NCBI GenBank assembly: GCA_947561585.1
Contig: CANNZV010000123.1
Coordinates: forward strand, 372,001-436,000
DNA: 64,000 bases
Origin: Caprella mutica
Taxonomy: Eukaryota > Arthropoda > Malacostraca > Amphipoda > Caprellidae
Reading direction: 5' to 3'
Part shown: positions 35,690-48,492 of the stretch, in pieces
Layout: the number at the start of each line of letters is the position of its first letter
Numbering within the stretch: the first letter of the stretch is position 1
Position numbers and translations under genes: made by a program
The notes under the pieces: model-generated
What the model was told of the DNA's origin: nothing
Seen by the model: only the letters and a program-made list of their open reading frames with translations
Database searches by the model: none

Positions 35690-35935
35690 TTGATTAATTT
35701 AATTTAAGCACATTTAATAGATTTCGAATGTTCACATTTAATGAATTTTATGTGAGCACATCTAATGGGTTGTTGTGTTTGCATATCTAATAAATTTTAT
35801 AGGCACACAATTAATAAATATAAAATGCGCACAATTGATAAATTTACATGTTTACAAATAATAAATTTTATATCTGCACAAATAATTAAATTTGTTTGTG
35901 CACATTCAACAAATTTCATTTTCGCGCTTATAATA
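35690..35935. repeat. Degenerate ~30-bp tandem repeat
   Basis: Eight or so loosely repeated units with core gcacatttaataaattttat (variants gcacacaattaataaat, gcacaaataattaaatt). Confidence 0.7.
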
Positions 35936-38657
35936 TAATTCATAAAATATAACGCAGTCTTAAATATGTGAGAGTTACCTTTTTTTTTATGTTCATATTT
36001 AAATAAACTTCAACTTGTTGGATAATATTATGTGGTGACTTGAAATGAGACAACATTTCGTGGTGACAACTTAATGTAGAATTACTGCATCAATATAGTA
36101 TTTTGTTACACAATCAATAAGTTCTAGGAATAGAAAGAATTACATTAAAAACAATTTGATTATTATTAAATACTTGATTATGATTAATAAAGAAACCTAA
36201 ATATAATAGAAAGTGAAGTCATACCTCACCAGTTTTCTATTTATTTTATTTTGTTTATTCGATTGAATGAATTTATGACCTTGAGCAATGTCTCTAAAAC
36301 TATAAGGATTTATGAACAAAAGAAAGACAACAATAATTGAACATGAACTGATGTACGAAACAATAAATAATTCACTTTGACCTGTTCCAATGACTTGTTT
36401 ACGAATAATTTAAAGATAAATAAATTAAATGTTTATTTTATTCGGTATATAATTTGTAACAAACATACATCTTATTGTTAATGTGTGACCCTTCAACATT
36501 GCCTATTAAAATGAAAATGCCAAGGAGTGTTTCTACTAACAAAGTCATTTATATATTAAATTTATTTCACACTAACTCTATTTCATTAATTCCTGCCTGT
36601 CACTTCTAACCATTATTTAATGATTGATTTGTTTTGATTTCAACTTTTTTGACTCTACTTTGTCCGCACTTTAGTGATGTATTACGGTAGCTGTGATGCC
36701 GTAATGGTAAAGTGATGATGAATCGTACAGGAGTGGCTCAGGAAATACTGACAGTTTCTAAATTGTCAGGTCACGAGATGGTAGCTGCTGGTAGATATTT
36801 CCTGTCATTTATTGGAAAGAAGTCTGTCATTTGTTATTTATTTATTACAAACTGTTCCCTTACAATTAGGTAGGAATGTCGGGATACCATTCCCACCGTA
36901 AATTTCAATTGAAAATGCAGTTTAAACTTTGATCAGTATGGCCCTTTAAGCTTATTGCTTCCTGGGAAAAGAAAAGAAATAAAGTTTGACTATAAATAAT
37001 AATGTATATATTTCAGATTTCAGAAAGAAATATAATTTTAATTTAAGATATCATATTGGCTTAAATTGCTCTCAAAATCTAAATCTTATTACATTATTAG
37101 GTGTGATTCAAAAATCATTTAAAAAAAACTGAATTATAGTAAATTCAATGTAACTCAGTTGATATATGATTTTTGGAAAAAATAAAAAAATCCCTTCCGA
37201 TATAGTTTTTAAATTTTCTTTCCATAAATTTATCAATTATTTGTATTTTTTATAACAGAAACTTTAAAGTTGGCATACACTAAATTTCCAGATAATATTT
37301 TTATCCCTTTATGAAAAGTTGTAGCCAATATGGTTTAAAATGTCAGGTAACCATTACTTTGTATTTTATATACGACTGTTCTTTTAATTCAATGTCGTGA
37401 TCGTATAATGTATAGTCCATACATTTTACTTCTAACCTCCATTAATAATTGACTGTCTGAATGGTTTAGAGTTGAGAGAAGCATATGGACTCCGTTAGGT
37501 AGATGTGGTGAATTAATAAGAAGTATATAGATATTAGACTATAGATATTAGACTATAGATATGATACTGAAGGTATAAGACTGAAGGTGAATGAGGGTAT
37601 GAGGAAACGAGATTCACACATGTGTTCTGAGGTGAAACGGTAGTTCTGACTTAATTGATAATTGAGTGAACTTAACTTCTCATAATTGGTTGTGCGTAAT
37701 TATTAGTAAGTTATTATGGTTGTCATAGTAAAATATAACTACAATTTGTTATAAATAATAAGTTTTGTTCTACGAAAATCACTTCCTATTGGTAATTTTC
37801 TTCCATTAAATTTCACATTCCTTATTTCTGCTAAAATTTATATCCTATAGAAAATTTAGTTAATTTCATAGTTTCTAAGAAGGGTAAATATTAATTAGCA
37901 AATCTGAATTAATTACCCCATGAAAATTTTAATAGATCATTATAAAAAAACACTAGTTCTCCACTTTGATTTTATTTCTATATTCTCCCCAGTTAAAAAT
38001 GGGTGCAGTACGATGGTCGTGTTTCCATATTATATGTTTTTAATATATTAGCTTTTTGAAATTTTCATCGGATATTTAATTCAAATCTTAAATTCGAATT
38101 AATTATTTACCCAATGAGTAGATAGGATTGCCTATTTCCAAATTTAATCTTTAAAAAACATTTAAATGATTTCTATTTTGTGATACCCAAATAAAAAAAA
38201 ACTGTGATGAAATTTAAGTAAAGATGAGTTTGATTTTTTATATTGAACTATTGTCTAAGAACTCAAGATTCAATCTAATCCTAGAGAGAAGTTTTAGTGG
38301 GAAAAATCCCATCCTAATCTTCTATGGCCCACCATAAATCAGTCTCCAGAGATCTGATTTAGTTGAATAGGTACCTACCATTTGGAAAGTACCTATTTTC
38401 TCCTCCGTTTTCTTCTTAAAAATGAACCTAAAAGCTGTGCGGTGTTAGCGAAAAGCTTTAGCTAGTGAATCCAGTTCGTGATTGTGAGTTTTAGATGTTC
38501 CTCCATTTCACTGAGAGCTCTGCATGAGGTGAACCATTTTACTCCTCTTCAGTTGGAGAAAGTCCACAGACAATTGGAGCAGTCTTCTTCTTCAGTTGCT
38601 TCTTTAAAGTCACTAAAATAGGAATCTAGGGAAAAAAAGACTTCCTTCACACACAGG

Positions 38658-38729
38658 GAGAAGTTATGGTGGGGCAATAGAAGATTGAATCCATTGTTAA
38701 TTAACAGTTCTCCCATCAAAACTTTCTAA
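38658..38729. repeat. Hairpin mini-element, family A (copy 2)
   Basis: GAAGTTATGGTGGGGCAATA then AGATTGAATCC, loop, and a diverged right arm CCCATCAAAACTTTCT. Confidence 0.65.
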
Positions 38730-40443
38730 CTGGGTAGACTCTTTAATTATAAAGCAAATTTAATTAAAAAATTTCAAAATAATTAAAAATAAACTCTTCA
38801 CTGAACCATAATTAAAATTAAGTGGATACTCTTTAATTTAGAATTTCAGACGATAATACATTTCATATTCTTCAACGAATTCCTTAATTTTGAGGTATTT
38901 CAAATTTTCACAACATGTATCCTGTTCACATGTCGATAATTCATATTAAACTGTGAAACTAAGAAAAGTTATTTAAACATGACTTGACATTTTTCTCTTA
39001 CATTATATATATAGGTATCAATATCACTAAAAGTGTCTCATTAAATGTTCATAAAAAATTCTTGTTACTGCACGTATTTTATTTATGGAGGATTTTTTTC
39101 CACGACAGAACACGTCTTCAAATATAAATAATATTTATAGTTCTTTTACGTTGATGTTTTTTTGTTGTAATTCCAATGGTTATAAAAAGTTGAACTATAA
39201 TGATGTAAATATTTCTCTCCTACCCACCATTACCATTTAATAAGTGAGCATTCCATCTTTTTCAATCGTGGCTTTAATTATTAGAGGTCAAGTATTTCCA
39301 AGCCTCTGACCTAGCTAGCTAGTTAGTTTCTTTCTTTTTTACTGCAGTGGGATAAAAAGATCAATGGATTTATGAACACACACATAAAAAGATAAACAAT
39401 GGTTCAGGTGACCTATTTCCTGTTCTTCTTTCTTTTTACGCTATGGGACAAGTAAGTAAAGACTCTGTATTCCTTGTTAGAAAAGGACTGGATTGAGACA
39501 AAGGACCTAGAGGCAGGCAACCCATCCTTGCCTAATTGCTCTTAGAGTGCAATGTCTTTCGAAATATCCTGAGAATTTACCAACAGACTATGAGAATGAA
39601 GATGCCATTGGTGCTATTGCCAAACTATTGCTAGTCTACTGCATTCAAATACCACTATTCAATTAAATAGCGTTGATAGTTATACGAACTATAAAGTGGA
39701 GGATTCGAATTGGTGGCTTTACTATTGAAAATAGATTGAACCTAGTATCAATTTATTAGTGGTTCTAAAACTTAATTCATTCGATAGAAAAATTAATATC
39801 AGTAAGATTATACATTAATTGTAGAACACTAAATTACTCTGCTTGCTTCACAATTATCTGTGCCACATTACTTGTGAGATTTGACAGGTTTATACTTCTC
39901 ACAATATTTAAGCATTTCTCGAAATTTCGTACAAATCTATCTACTGATTCGGCGTTATTATTATTAATTCAATATGACTGCTAACAATATTTGATCACTA
40001 TAGCAACATTTTTATCAACAGGGTCAACTAACAACGCAATACATTAGTCAAGACGAATCACTAAATCATTCATACCGACAATTTCGATTAAACTTTTAAA
40101 TAATACTCGTCACTGGGTACTTATCATCATCTATTGAAATATTCAAGAACTAATAATATAGTTAAGATATAAACTATAAGTTTAAATCATCCATTGGAAT
40201 AAGGTAGTGCTATTTAAGAACTATAAATTACATTCAAGATTTAAATTATAAGTTTAAATTGGTGTTCAAATAATCTATTGGGAAAAGAAGTACCGACAAA
40301 AGTTCAAACCTAAATACGTTTCAATCATGTTAGCCTTTTATTTCACATGATCTTGATCTTGAATAATTAATGTGACAAAAAGTTCTAGCCCTGCACACGA
40401 AAGTGCTTATCATCTTCCCTTTTTTAATTCATACCCAAGAGAC

Positions 40444-40514
40444 TAAATTATGATGGGGCCATAGAAGATTCAGACGACCCCCACATAATCTTCTATGACC
40501 CCGCTATTACTTTC
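40444..40514. repeat. Hairpin mini-element, family A (copy 3)
   Basis: TAAATTATGATGGGGCCATA, AGAAGATT, loop, AATCTTCTATGACCCC, GCTATTACTTTC. Confidence 0.75.
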
Positions 40515-40861
40515 TCTATGATATTTGTCACAGTTATGTATGAATAAATAATCATTAATTAACTTAAAAAGTTTATATCGATCTGTAACTTTAAATTTGT
40601 GGTCTTTTTATTTTCTTCTTGATTGATCAAATACTCATTAAAAGATATATTGTTCCCTATTACACTATTTAATGAATAGAGTTGTGACAATATGCGTATA
40701 AAATAAAACATCCTGAAAGTATTATAGACGGATTGAATTAAAGACTGTTCAATCATTCTAAACCAGCGCTATGTAGTATTCGATACCCTTCCATTCCATT
40801 TCGTTTATGATATTCTTTAGATATGGTTTTAATCGCATATTGTCACAACCCTAATAATGAC

Positions 40862-41115
40862 ACAGTTCTGAGTTATTGAACAGTTACACATTTTCGATGA
40901 TATAAAATATTATAAAATAAAATATAATATTTTAACTCGTTTTTTTTTTTTTGTTTAAAAAGATAATATTATTTTAATTAGCATCAATTTTCTGATTGAT
41001 ATCGATTTTTTTATTTATATTAATTTATTGAATGTTTTAATTAAAAGTTATCATGTAAGTTTTCCTTATATGATCGGAAATGTAGAACTGTCCGATAACT
41101 CCGAAGTTACCCTAT
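40862..41115. repeat. Foldback element, family B (copy 5)
   Basis: Left arm TTCTGAGTTATTGAACAGTT then ACACATTTTCGATGATATAA; right arm TTATATGATCGGAAATGTAG then AACTGTCCGATAACTCC and TACCCTA. The interior is expanded and AT-rich. Confidence 0.75.
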
Positions 41116-42484
41116 CAAACTATTAATATTTCAATGAATGATGGTACAAATATTAAATTGTTATGACAATATATAATTTAATGGAATAATGAACAAATAA
41201 TACATTGTTCCCAGAGATCATATTGTAAAGAATATTTTTATTATCTAAAGTTATTCAACCTGATGTTGACGAAAGTTGTTATTTTTCCTATATTATTAAT
41301 TTTCATTATTTTTAAAATAGTGAAACTTGGTAATTTAAGTGAAGCAAATTCAACTATCAATATAGTATATGTGGTATGTGCTGCAGTGTTAAACTGAAAA
41401 CCCGTCAATTTTGATTGAACGGTTACACTAGTGCTATAAAAATCTACTAAATCACGTGAGTGCTCAAGTAGATTTTTAATATCTAATTATATATTATGAT
41501 ATTTCATGACCACTTCAGTAAAAAATGAAGTGATCGTAAAAGTAGTGAAGTCAGTTTTTTTCCTGTAATAATGACTCATCATCTATAGTTTATTGGATCT
41601 TTAACCTTCTTATTTTATAATATATGATACTTCTTGTCATTTCTTATTTAAATATATTGCTCTCTTTTCTACTGCAATCAATTATGATTACAAATTAAGT
41701 AGATGAAATAGTTGAGTGTTATTAGAGTCTCGTAGAAATTCTCATTGAAACTTGTAATTAAAAGTAATTTTCCTAGAAATTGGCACAGAATTCCACTGCA
41801 AGCTAATTATAGGTCGATATTTTAGGTATGTAAAAAAGAGAAAGAGATTCACAAATAGTTTATTCAACTTAATGGGGCATACATAAATGACTAAGAACGA
41901 AGAACATTTCAAAGATTTTGAAGCTAACACCGTGCAGTTATAAACAAATGCTTCTTTGAAGTTTCACATAATGATTAACCATTGCATTTATTCCAAGGGT
42001 AAAAGACAACTTCAGAACTAACCCGCCTTAACCCAAATATTTCTGATATTTTGTGTGTCTGATTAGAGTTAAAAGAAAACAATGCTACCAACCCCGCCCT
42101 GTGAAAAACTGAAAAATTGAAACTAAAAAGTTATTAACCTGAATTTTATGATTTACAATGACAGTGCAAATAATTCTTAACTGAAGATGAATTAGATGAG
42201 ACAAGTAGATTCTATTGGTTACAGGAACATAGGTGTATTATTTCGATAAAATATTCGAATATTATACAGGTCATCGAAGCCCATTTGAATCCACGATATC
42301 TTTTAGCAACGACTAAAAATAGAATATTTCAAACGATAGAAGATCGGCTTAATAATAATTAAAAAGTATTAATGTTCCAACAGATTCATTATCATTCTCT
42401 TTCTATGTTATATACTGAATGATTACTTTAACATATGAAATTAGGTGACAATTTCAATATCTCTTTGAACAATGATTCTAGTTA

Positions 42485-42490
42485 TTTATT
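42485..42490 (-). terminator. Poly(A) signal AATAAA after the distal last exon of the Gly-rich cuticle gene
   Basis: AATAAA on the minus strand ~98 bases after the stop at 42588. No canonical AATAAA or ATTAAA occurs between the proximal last exon (43226) and the distal acceptor (42874); only TATAAA variants near 42980-42998. Confidence 0.5.
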
Positions 42491-42587
42491 ATCACGACTG
42501 ACTGTTGATTGAAATACAATTCATTAAAGATTCTAACAATGCGCGGTCTTTAATTCCTATCGAAGTAAAAACATCGTTTCTAACTTA

Positions 42588-42873
42588 TTATTTGCCTACT
42601 GGGACACCATACAACACTGGTGGTTGTGTTACGGGACCAGGTGCTGGTCCTGGTCTGGGTCCAGGTCCAGGTCTAGGTCCAGGTCCTGGTCTAGGTCCAG
42701 GTCCTGGTCTAGGTCCTGGTCCTGGTCTGGGTCCGGGTCCTGGACCTGGTCTGTTGGTTCCGGGTGGGGGGAATTGGGCTTCACCTTCGTATGTAATAGT
42801 TGGATGGTAACCCCAATCGTCAACGTAGTACTCAACCCTCATGATTCTTGTGTCAGGTAGCTGTACGTAATAA
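42588..42873 (-). CDS. Distal alternative last exon (RR second half + Pro-Gly tail)
   Basis: Acceptor tctatatttcag precedes 42873; the exon begins with one base completing a split codon, the same phase as the proximal exon. Contains an in-frame ~12-18 bp Pro/Gly repeat at 42640-42745. Open to TAA at 42588. Confidence 0.85.
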
Positions 42874-45800
42874 CTGAAATATAGAATTAAATATTAGGCA
42901 TATTGATCATGAAGAAAAACATTTCTTCCATTAGATTGAATGTGAATCTTAGAATATGGAATTGTATTATATTTTGATATTTATAATTCAGTGTTTTATA
43001 TATGTGGTACTTACTATCGATTAAATGCACATTCTGAAGAGAGAGTGCACTTAGGAAGTAACTAAGTGATGTAGGTCTAGCAGCGGCCAATAAGTGCTAC
43101 CAATAATGTGATTTTAAAAAGGATACATTGATAAAACTCTCGGGAAATAGAATGTATTCAACAAAGTAAACTTAATAGGTAATATCTCGTGGTGCATATA
43201 ACAAAACAAAAAGAACATTAGTAAATTATCTTCCTTGTGGTGGCCCATACGATCCAGATGGAGGGTGCACTGGTGCACCACCTCCGTATCCACCTCCACC
43301 TCCACCTCCACCTGAATTTGCTGGGAACTTAGCCTCCCCCTCAAAGGACACCTTTGGGTGATATCCAAAGGCGTCTGCGAAGTATTCCACCGTCATGAGT
43401 CTGCTGTCTGGTAGCCTTACGTAGTACCTGTGGTATTACGAGGTGCGTTGAGATTGGGCAAATTAGTGAACAAGTGACACCCTTCTCAGTATGTGGTGCG
43501 ATGGTAGGATACTAATAACAAGACAATATTTGCAAGGAATGATATTATATGGTGTGAGATATAATATATGTATTTAGTGATGGTAGAGCAATTTTTGAAG
43601 GTGGAAATATTATTCATATAAATAAAGTTAAATTATGGTTTATGTAAACTGAAAATGTTAAAATGTAATGCTTTAAAAAAAATCAATTAAGACTTTCAAT
43701 AGGAAAATTTGATTTAATTTATCCAGTCAAAATCTGGAATGTATACTGATAGTTGATTAATGGAAAATTAATTCCATTAATTAATATATTGAAAAACTGT
43801 TAAAAATATAAACAAAATACCTATTTCTTATCTGTAGAATAAAAAGAAATAATTCACTAGCAAGTATGCACATTTATTTGCATAATAATTATTTCATCTA
43901 AATTGATATTATAAAAGTAGCTAATTTAGAAAACAGTTCAGGTGTACTGATAACCAGGAAGTTGTGAAAGTTGCCATGTTGCTTTAATTACGCCAGTCAT
44001 TGGTTAATAGACTCATCACATGATTTGCATGTGGATAATTAGTCTGTCTTACTGAATTACGTAAAGGAGAGCTATACGCTTGGGGACTTTCCAGTCACTG
44101 AACATTTATTGGAGTATTTAGTAGATAAAAAATTAAATAATAAGCTGCTTCATGATGCTATATCTTCACAAAGAGAATATTATGGTGAGGCTATAGAGAC
44201 TCGATTATATAATGGCATAACTTACTTACCTAATAACTAAGTAACTTGATTATAGCATTCAATAAATTAATTCAATAAACTGATATTACACGAATGAGTA
44301 TCTTGAATAATGTTCAAAATTCTATATTATAAAAGGTATTTATTGTAAGTTTCGAATTATCGGTCAGTATTACATCTTCGGTCATATAAGAAAAAACAAT
44401 ATAAAAAGATAATATTGGTTCCTCTTATATGTCCGAAGATGTAGTACTGACCGATAATTCAGAACTTACCCAATGCTAAAGTGTGAAACAAATATCGAAA
44501 ACTGTCTGAAATATTAGTGATCACCTGTCGCCTATAATTGAAGTTGTTTGGTTTTTATTTCCAGATTCGTAGAATGGTCAGCAGATTTATTTGTGTAATT
44601 TTGAAATGTCCCGGGATAAAGTGGCGGTCACAAAGTTGTTAGTGATGATACAATGAAATTCGTTTGTTTAAAGCTTGTCGCAATTTGAGAAGAATAGTGA
44701 AAAACTGTCATAGGTTGATCCCTAAAAGGGGATTTTTGTGCTCGTTCCAAAATGAAAGTCATTCAAATGATGTAGCGGTTAAATAAGTAGATATTCAATT
44801 GACATGCAAATGCAGTGTAGAATACACGTGTCTCAAGCAATTAACTAACAAATCCAGTCACGTGAGAGTCTGTCCAACAGTTTTCTGTGCTTTACAGTCT
44901 TTACCGTAACTATATGTCGGTATCACAACTGTTAACATGCTTTAAGACTATATATTCAACTACAGTCATTACTGATATCATCAGTGAACTGTCTCGTATA
45001 GACATGACTTGGGAATGAATCTTTCAATAATATCAATGACAATCTTTAGTGAAAGTTCCGTTTAACTAATCTCTCTAATATTTATATTTCCAACAGATAT
45101 TTTTTCATTGATACAGATCAAAGATTTCAAGCAAGAGTACTTGGTAACTTTCCAAGCGATACGTTACCTTTAGTTGCCTCATTCCTACAAAGCAAGGCGA
45201 TGCAAAGAAATAACAGCTATTGCACTCGTTAGTAATGCTCTTTATCGTAAAAAATAGAAGTACGCTGTAAGCAACCAAACAATATGGCACATGTTATTGC
45301 TAAACATCGTTATCCTTAGAGTTACGATATATGCTATTTTCATGCAATAGATAGGTTGGTTCTTGCCATTTGAAAAGATTCTTTGCATGGAAAAGGCTTA
45401 CGATTCATATTCTATGAGAGGATTTTAGGTGATGTTTGAGATTGCCATTAACGTCTCGTTTAAATGTACACTGTGGCTTTCGACTTACCTGCCCTGAGTG
45501 TTGACACCATTTCTGTCCTCTTCGTGACCGTAGAAGTTTCCAGAGGGTGGGTCGTTGACGTCCCACTTGAAGGTGTACACTGCTGGTCCACTATCTCCAC
45601 CTCCTCCTCCTCCTGGGAAAAAATTAACCAATTTTCCAGTTACAATGAGGTGTGATAAAGTTTAATATTAACAATTGTGAATTTTTTTAGTTCCAGCATC
45701 AAATTCTTACGATGATCTACTGGTTCATTTGAATTTTTCAAAATATTTAATTGCATTTTAGTTTTTAAGCACATGAATAAAAATTTGCAAGGTTTACCTC

Positions 45801-46817
45801 CACCTCCTCCTCCTCCACCACCACTTCCTCCACCTGTGTAGCCTCCCCCGCCACCACCTCCAAAGCCGCCTCCTCCTCCACCACCTCCGAAACCTCCTCC
45901 TCCTCCACCACCTCCAAAGCCTCCTCCTCCTCCTCCACCTCCTGATCCCCCACCACTAGGAACTCCGTAACTGCCATCAGGCATCCCAGAGGAATTGGAT
46001 ATGAAGACTAAGAGGAGGGCGGCGGCAGCCTTGTGATGGAACTGTGGTCAAAAAGTTAGGAGTGTATAAGTATTGAGTATTCCAAACCCAGATAGAAAGT
46101 TATACTGTAGCCATAGAAGATTAAACGCAATCTAATATTCTATGGTCCCACTCTAACTTTTTATCAGCCTTAGGTAAATATTCCATTATTGATATTTCAC
46201 AAGAATATAATTAAAGAGTTTTCAGAAAATCAGTAACCATAAAATTTTAATTTTTTTATGTATGTGAAAGTATATATTGGTTATTTAGAATTCAACTTGA
46301 TATAAACTCTACAACTCTTTAATATCTATCAGCTAATAAATATAATATCCTTTCATTTATAAATATTAAATATCAAGTGAAAGGGATATACGTACCGTCA
46401 AAAAAATATGATAATATCAGTTATATAAACTGGGAGTAATTAATATTTAAAACAAAAGTTGTTTTTGGATGGTGAATTATGAATTTGTGATTCATAATCT
46501 AATCATTACAATTAATTATGTAAATATATTATTCGATTCATGTTTGTAACTTCACTAATTTCTAATCATCTAATGTATCCTCTTCCTTTAGTTAATAATA
46601 TAAATATAAAAATTATTCAAAAATATGACAGCTAGGTACTGCTTCTCTTTAATTAGTTTCAGTATAGAGTTTAGAATATGAAAGTTTCAAGCTTAAGCTT
46701 CAAAAATAGGACGTTTCACGTCGTTAATAGTGAAGCATAAGCTGCTTCAGAAACTCAATTTATAGGACATTCTAAATACTTTATATTCTGAATAGATGAT
46801 ATTATACAAACCTTCAT
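42588..46817 (-). CDS. Gly-rich resilin-like cuticle protein, isoform with distal last exon
   Basis: Join of 46812-46817, 45798-46041, 45489-45612 and 42588-42873: 660 nt, 219 residues plus stop. Signal peptide MKFHHKAAAALLLVFISNSS is assembled across intron 1. A Gly-rich arm (GGGGGGGF repeats, residues ~31-90) precedes the RR domain: YTFKWDV at 96-102 and YGHEED at 111-116 in exon 3; then YYVQLPDTRIM, VEYYVDDWGYHP and YEGEAQFP from the distal exon. The tail is a Pro-Gly-Arg repeat (PGPGPRPG), ending VLYGVPVGK. RR domains anchor cuticle proteins to chitin; Gly/Pro-rich arms give elasticity (known for resilin-like proteins). The distal exon has no other upstream partner: nothing RR-like lies between 42874 and 43225, so it must share exon 3 (inference). 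The junction codon becomes Ser (AG+T) instead of Arg. Confidence 0.7.
43226..43427 (-). CDS. Proximal last exon (RR second half + Gly-rich tail)
   Basis: Acceptor taataccacag precedes 43427. The first base completes an Arg codon with exon 3. TAA stop at 43226-43228. The frame is shorter than the overlapping shadow frame at 43114-43368 but has the RR consensus, so it is the coding one. Confidence 0.88.
43226..46817 (-). CDS. Gly-rich resilin-like cuticle protein, isoform with proximal last exon
   Basis: Join of 46812-46817, 45798-46041, 45489-45612 and 43226-43427: 576 nt, 191 residues plus stop. Exons 1-3 are common with the longer isoform. The proximal exon supplies YYVRLPDSRLM, VEYFADAFGYHP and FEGEAKFPA, then a Gly-rich tail (SGGGGGGGGYGGG) ending SGSYGPPQGR. 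Every junction is in phase: 0 after exon 1, one base over after exon 2, two bases over after exon 3. The RR split and the Met-Lys first exon are the same as in the gene at 19725-32279. Promoter TATA at 46901-46908. Expected to be secreted by epidermal cells into chitinous cuticle. Confidence 0.85.
44342..44474. repeat. Foldback element, family B (copy 6), in intron 3
   Basis: Arms GTAAGTTTCGAATTATCGGT, CAGTATTACATCTTCGG and complements CCGAAGATGTAGTACTGACC and ATAATTCAGAACTTAC. It lies in the 2.06-kb intron before the proximal last exon, so it would be transcribed as a hairpin. Confidence 0.9.
45489..45612 (-). CDS. Exon 3 of the Gly-rich cuticle gene (RR first half)
   Basis: Acceptor ttttttcccag; donor GTAAGT. 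Encodes a short poly-Gly stretch then YTFKWDVNDPPSGNFYGHEE and the rest of the first half of the RR domain. Confidence 0.9.
45798..46041 (-). CDS. Exon 2 of the Gly-rich cuticle gene (signal peptide + Gly-rich arm)
   Basis: Acceptor ctttttgaccacag; donor GTAAAC. Reads FHHKAAAALLLVFISNSSG, then MPDGSYGVP and repeated GGGGGGGF blocks. The Met in MPDG is internal, not the start, because the signal peptide lies before it. Confidence 0.88.
46094..46160. repeat. Hairpin mini-element, family A (copy 4), in intron 1
   Basis: GAAAGTTATACTGTAGCCAT, AGAAGATTAAA, loop, AATATTCTATGGTCCC, ACTCTAACTTTTT. Confidence 0.75.
46812..46817 (-). CDS. Two-codon first exon (Met-Lys) of the Gly-rich cuticle gene
   Basis: ATGAAG before donor GTTTGT, ~60 bases downstream of the expected transcription start. 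Phase 0 to exon 2, completing the signal peptide. Confidence 0.8.
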
Positions 46818-46874
46818 TTCAGCTGTGAACACTCTTCTCCTTGCGACTAGTGCCAAGTGGTAGTAAGCTGGTGA

Positions 46875-46910
46875 CTATGACTTCAGTTGACATAACAGCT
46901 CTTATATAGG
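46875..46910 (-). promoter_or_regulatory. TATA promoter of the Gly-rich cuticle gene
   Basis: CCTATATAAG at 46901-46910 (minus strand) with an initiator-like TCATAG, A at 46878, 30 bases downstream. The first exon, including its 5' UTR, then runs to 46812. Confidence 0.75.
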
Positions 46911-46919
46911 ACTACTAAC

Positions 46920-48490
46920 TGCGTGACAGACCGTCACGCTCACTGGTTACTGTACGCAACCTTTCGTATAATGGTATCGAGAAGGATTGTAATGTGATGG
47001 CAATCTCTTTCGATGAGGAACTGACTGTCAACTTCTCTATTATTTGAAGATATTTATTGACTATATTCTTCATGCCTAATTTTAGCTCTAATTCTTATTT
47101 CACTTCTATAATTATAAATTTGGATGAAAAGTAGAAACGTTGATATAGGTTTCAAAGTATTCACAGAGATTTCTTAAAATAGGATTTTTTTAACACAAGT
47201 TAAAGTGGTATGGTTGAGAAATTATTCTACTGTCTGAAAAATCCATAAATCTACTCAATGTGAATCTGGTATTTCATTATAATGGCTAATTATATTTTTT
47301 AAACAAATATGACGTCTGTGATTTGAGCTACTGTGTATTGTAATTTAAAAAAATGATTAAAATACTTAATATTTTAGGAGTAGGATCAATTTTTTTACAA
47401 GATAATTTCTTGATTTTTTTTTTGGAATAAATTCGTAAACAAAGATTGACACTATAAGAATTTTATGTGTCTTTTGATCAATGGCGAAGAAAAACAAACA
47501 ATGAGTTATACAATAATTGAGAATAAAATCTGAATTTAAACTCAAATGGTTTTTGCATCTTCAATTTCGATTCATCACTGAAATATTTCAAGAATGAACA
47601 TATCGGAGTTTAGCTTCTATTAGAACAATACAGTGATAGTGGTGCCTTTAAAAATTATAATTCTATTGTCTGAATCTCAAAATTTTAGGGGGAAAATTTG
47701 GAAGTTTGATCTATATTATGTACATATATCTATATATAAAGTTATAAACTTACCATTATTATATACATATTTCGCAATCATAATTACTATTAGTAATAAA
47801 ATTTGACATACCACTTAAATCGCACTTGAATCACCAATTTTATTTTTTATTTTATAATCGGTCGCCATAGAATATAAGAGCAAAAACTTTAATTAGTATA
47901 TCATATTCTATGACTATTCCTATTCAAACCTTAACTATATTTTCCTTCTCTAATCAATTTCATGTTCTCTAAGTACACCAATCTCACTGCACCTTGCACT
48001 CCTTTATCAACAGTTGCCATTCTTTTTCAGGCTTATCTATAGCACTACTTTCTTCAGTACAGTCTGCACTCTATTGTGCACTTTGATAAGTACATGGAAA
48101 CAAAGACTGTTAGCAGCTATACCAGATAGGTACTTAATATTCGTAGAAAAGAAACAGAGATAAGTTCCAAGTTATGGGACGGTTCCACATCGTTGATCAA
48201 GTAAGAATTAAGAAGTATATAATGAAATTCAATATTGTTTTTATTTTGTAGCAGTAATATGTTTGCAATAGAGGACATAAAACTCGGACATGGTTAGAAT
48301 TTTCTTTAATATTTTCTTCGTTAGTGTAGCAGGTAGGATAATAATTTATTAAGCTGATTAATCTGCTTTTATCATTTATTGTTTACTATTTCTCCCATTT
48401 TAACCAAAAAGGTGTTGTTTATCTCATAGATAATAGTGAGGGATACTATTAGGATCCTTAAGTCTTTTTATGTGTTATTACTAATATAAA
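46920..48490. other. AT-rich upstream region of the cuticle gene, no gene seen
   Basis: No open frame of note. A degenerate half of a family B foldback (AAGTTCCAAGTTATGGGACG) lies near 48172-48215. Confidence 0.5.
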
Positions 48491-48492
48491 TA

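Larger units (their letters stand above)
35940..42484. other. AT-rich region with scattered hairpin elements, no gene seen
   Basis: Contains family A hairpins at 38288-38340 (degenerate), 38658-38729 and 40444-40514 and a family B foldback at 40862-41115. No credible coding frame or recognised conserved sequence otherwise. Confidence 0.5.

Noticed and set aside
42505..42860. Plus-strand GPGLGPG and RSRSWSRS frames
   Set aside because: Reverse strand of the distal RR exon, whose minus-strand frame has the RR consensus and proper splice acceptor.
43114..43368. Minus-strand frame of 84 codons
   Set aside because: Out of frame with the RR consensus exon 43226-43427 that overlaps it.
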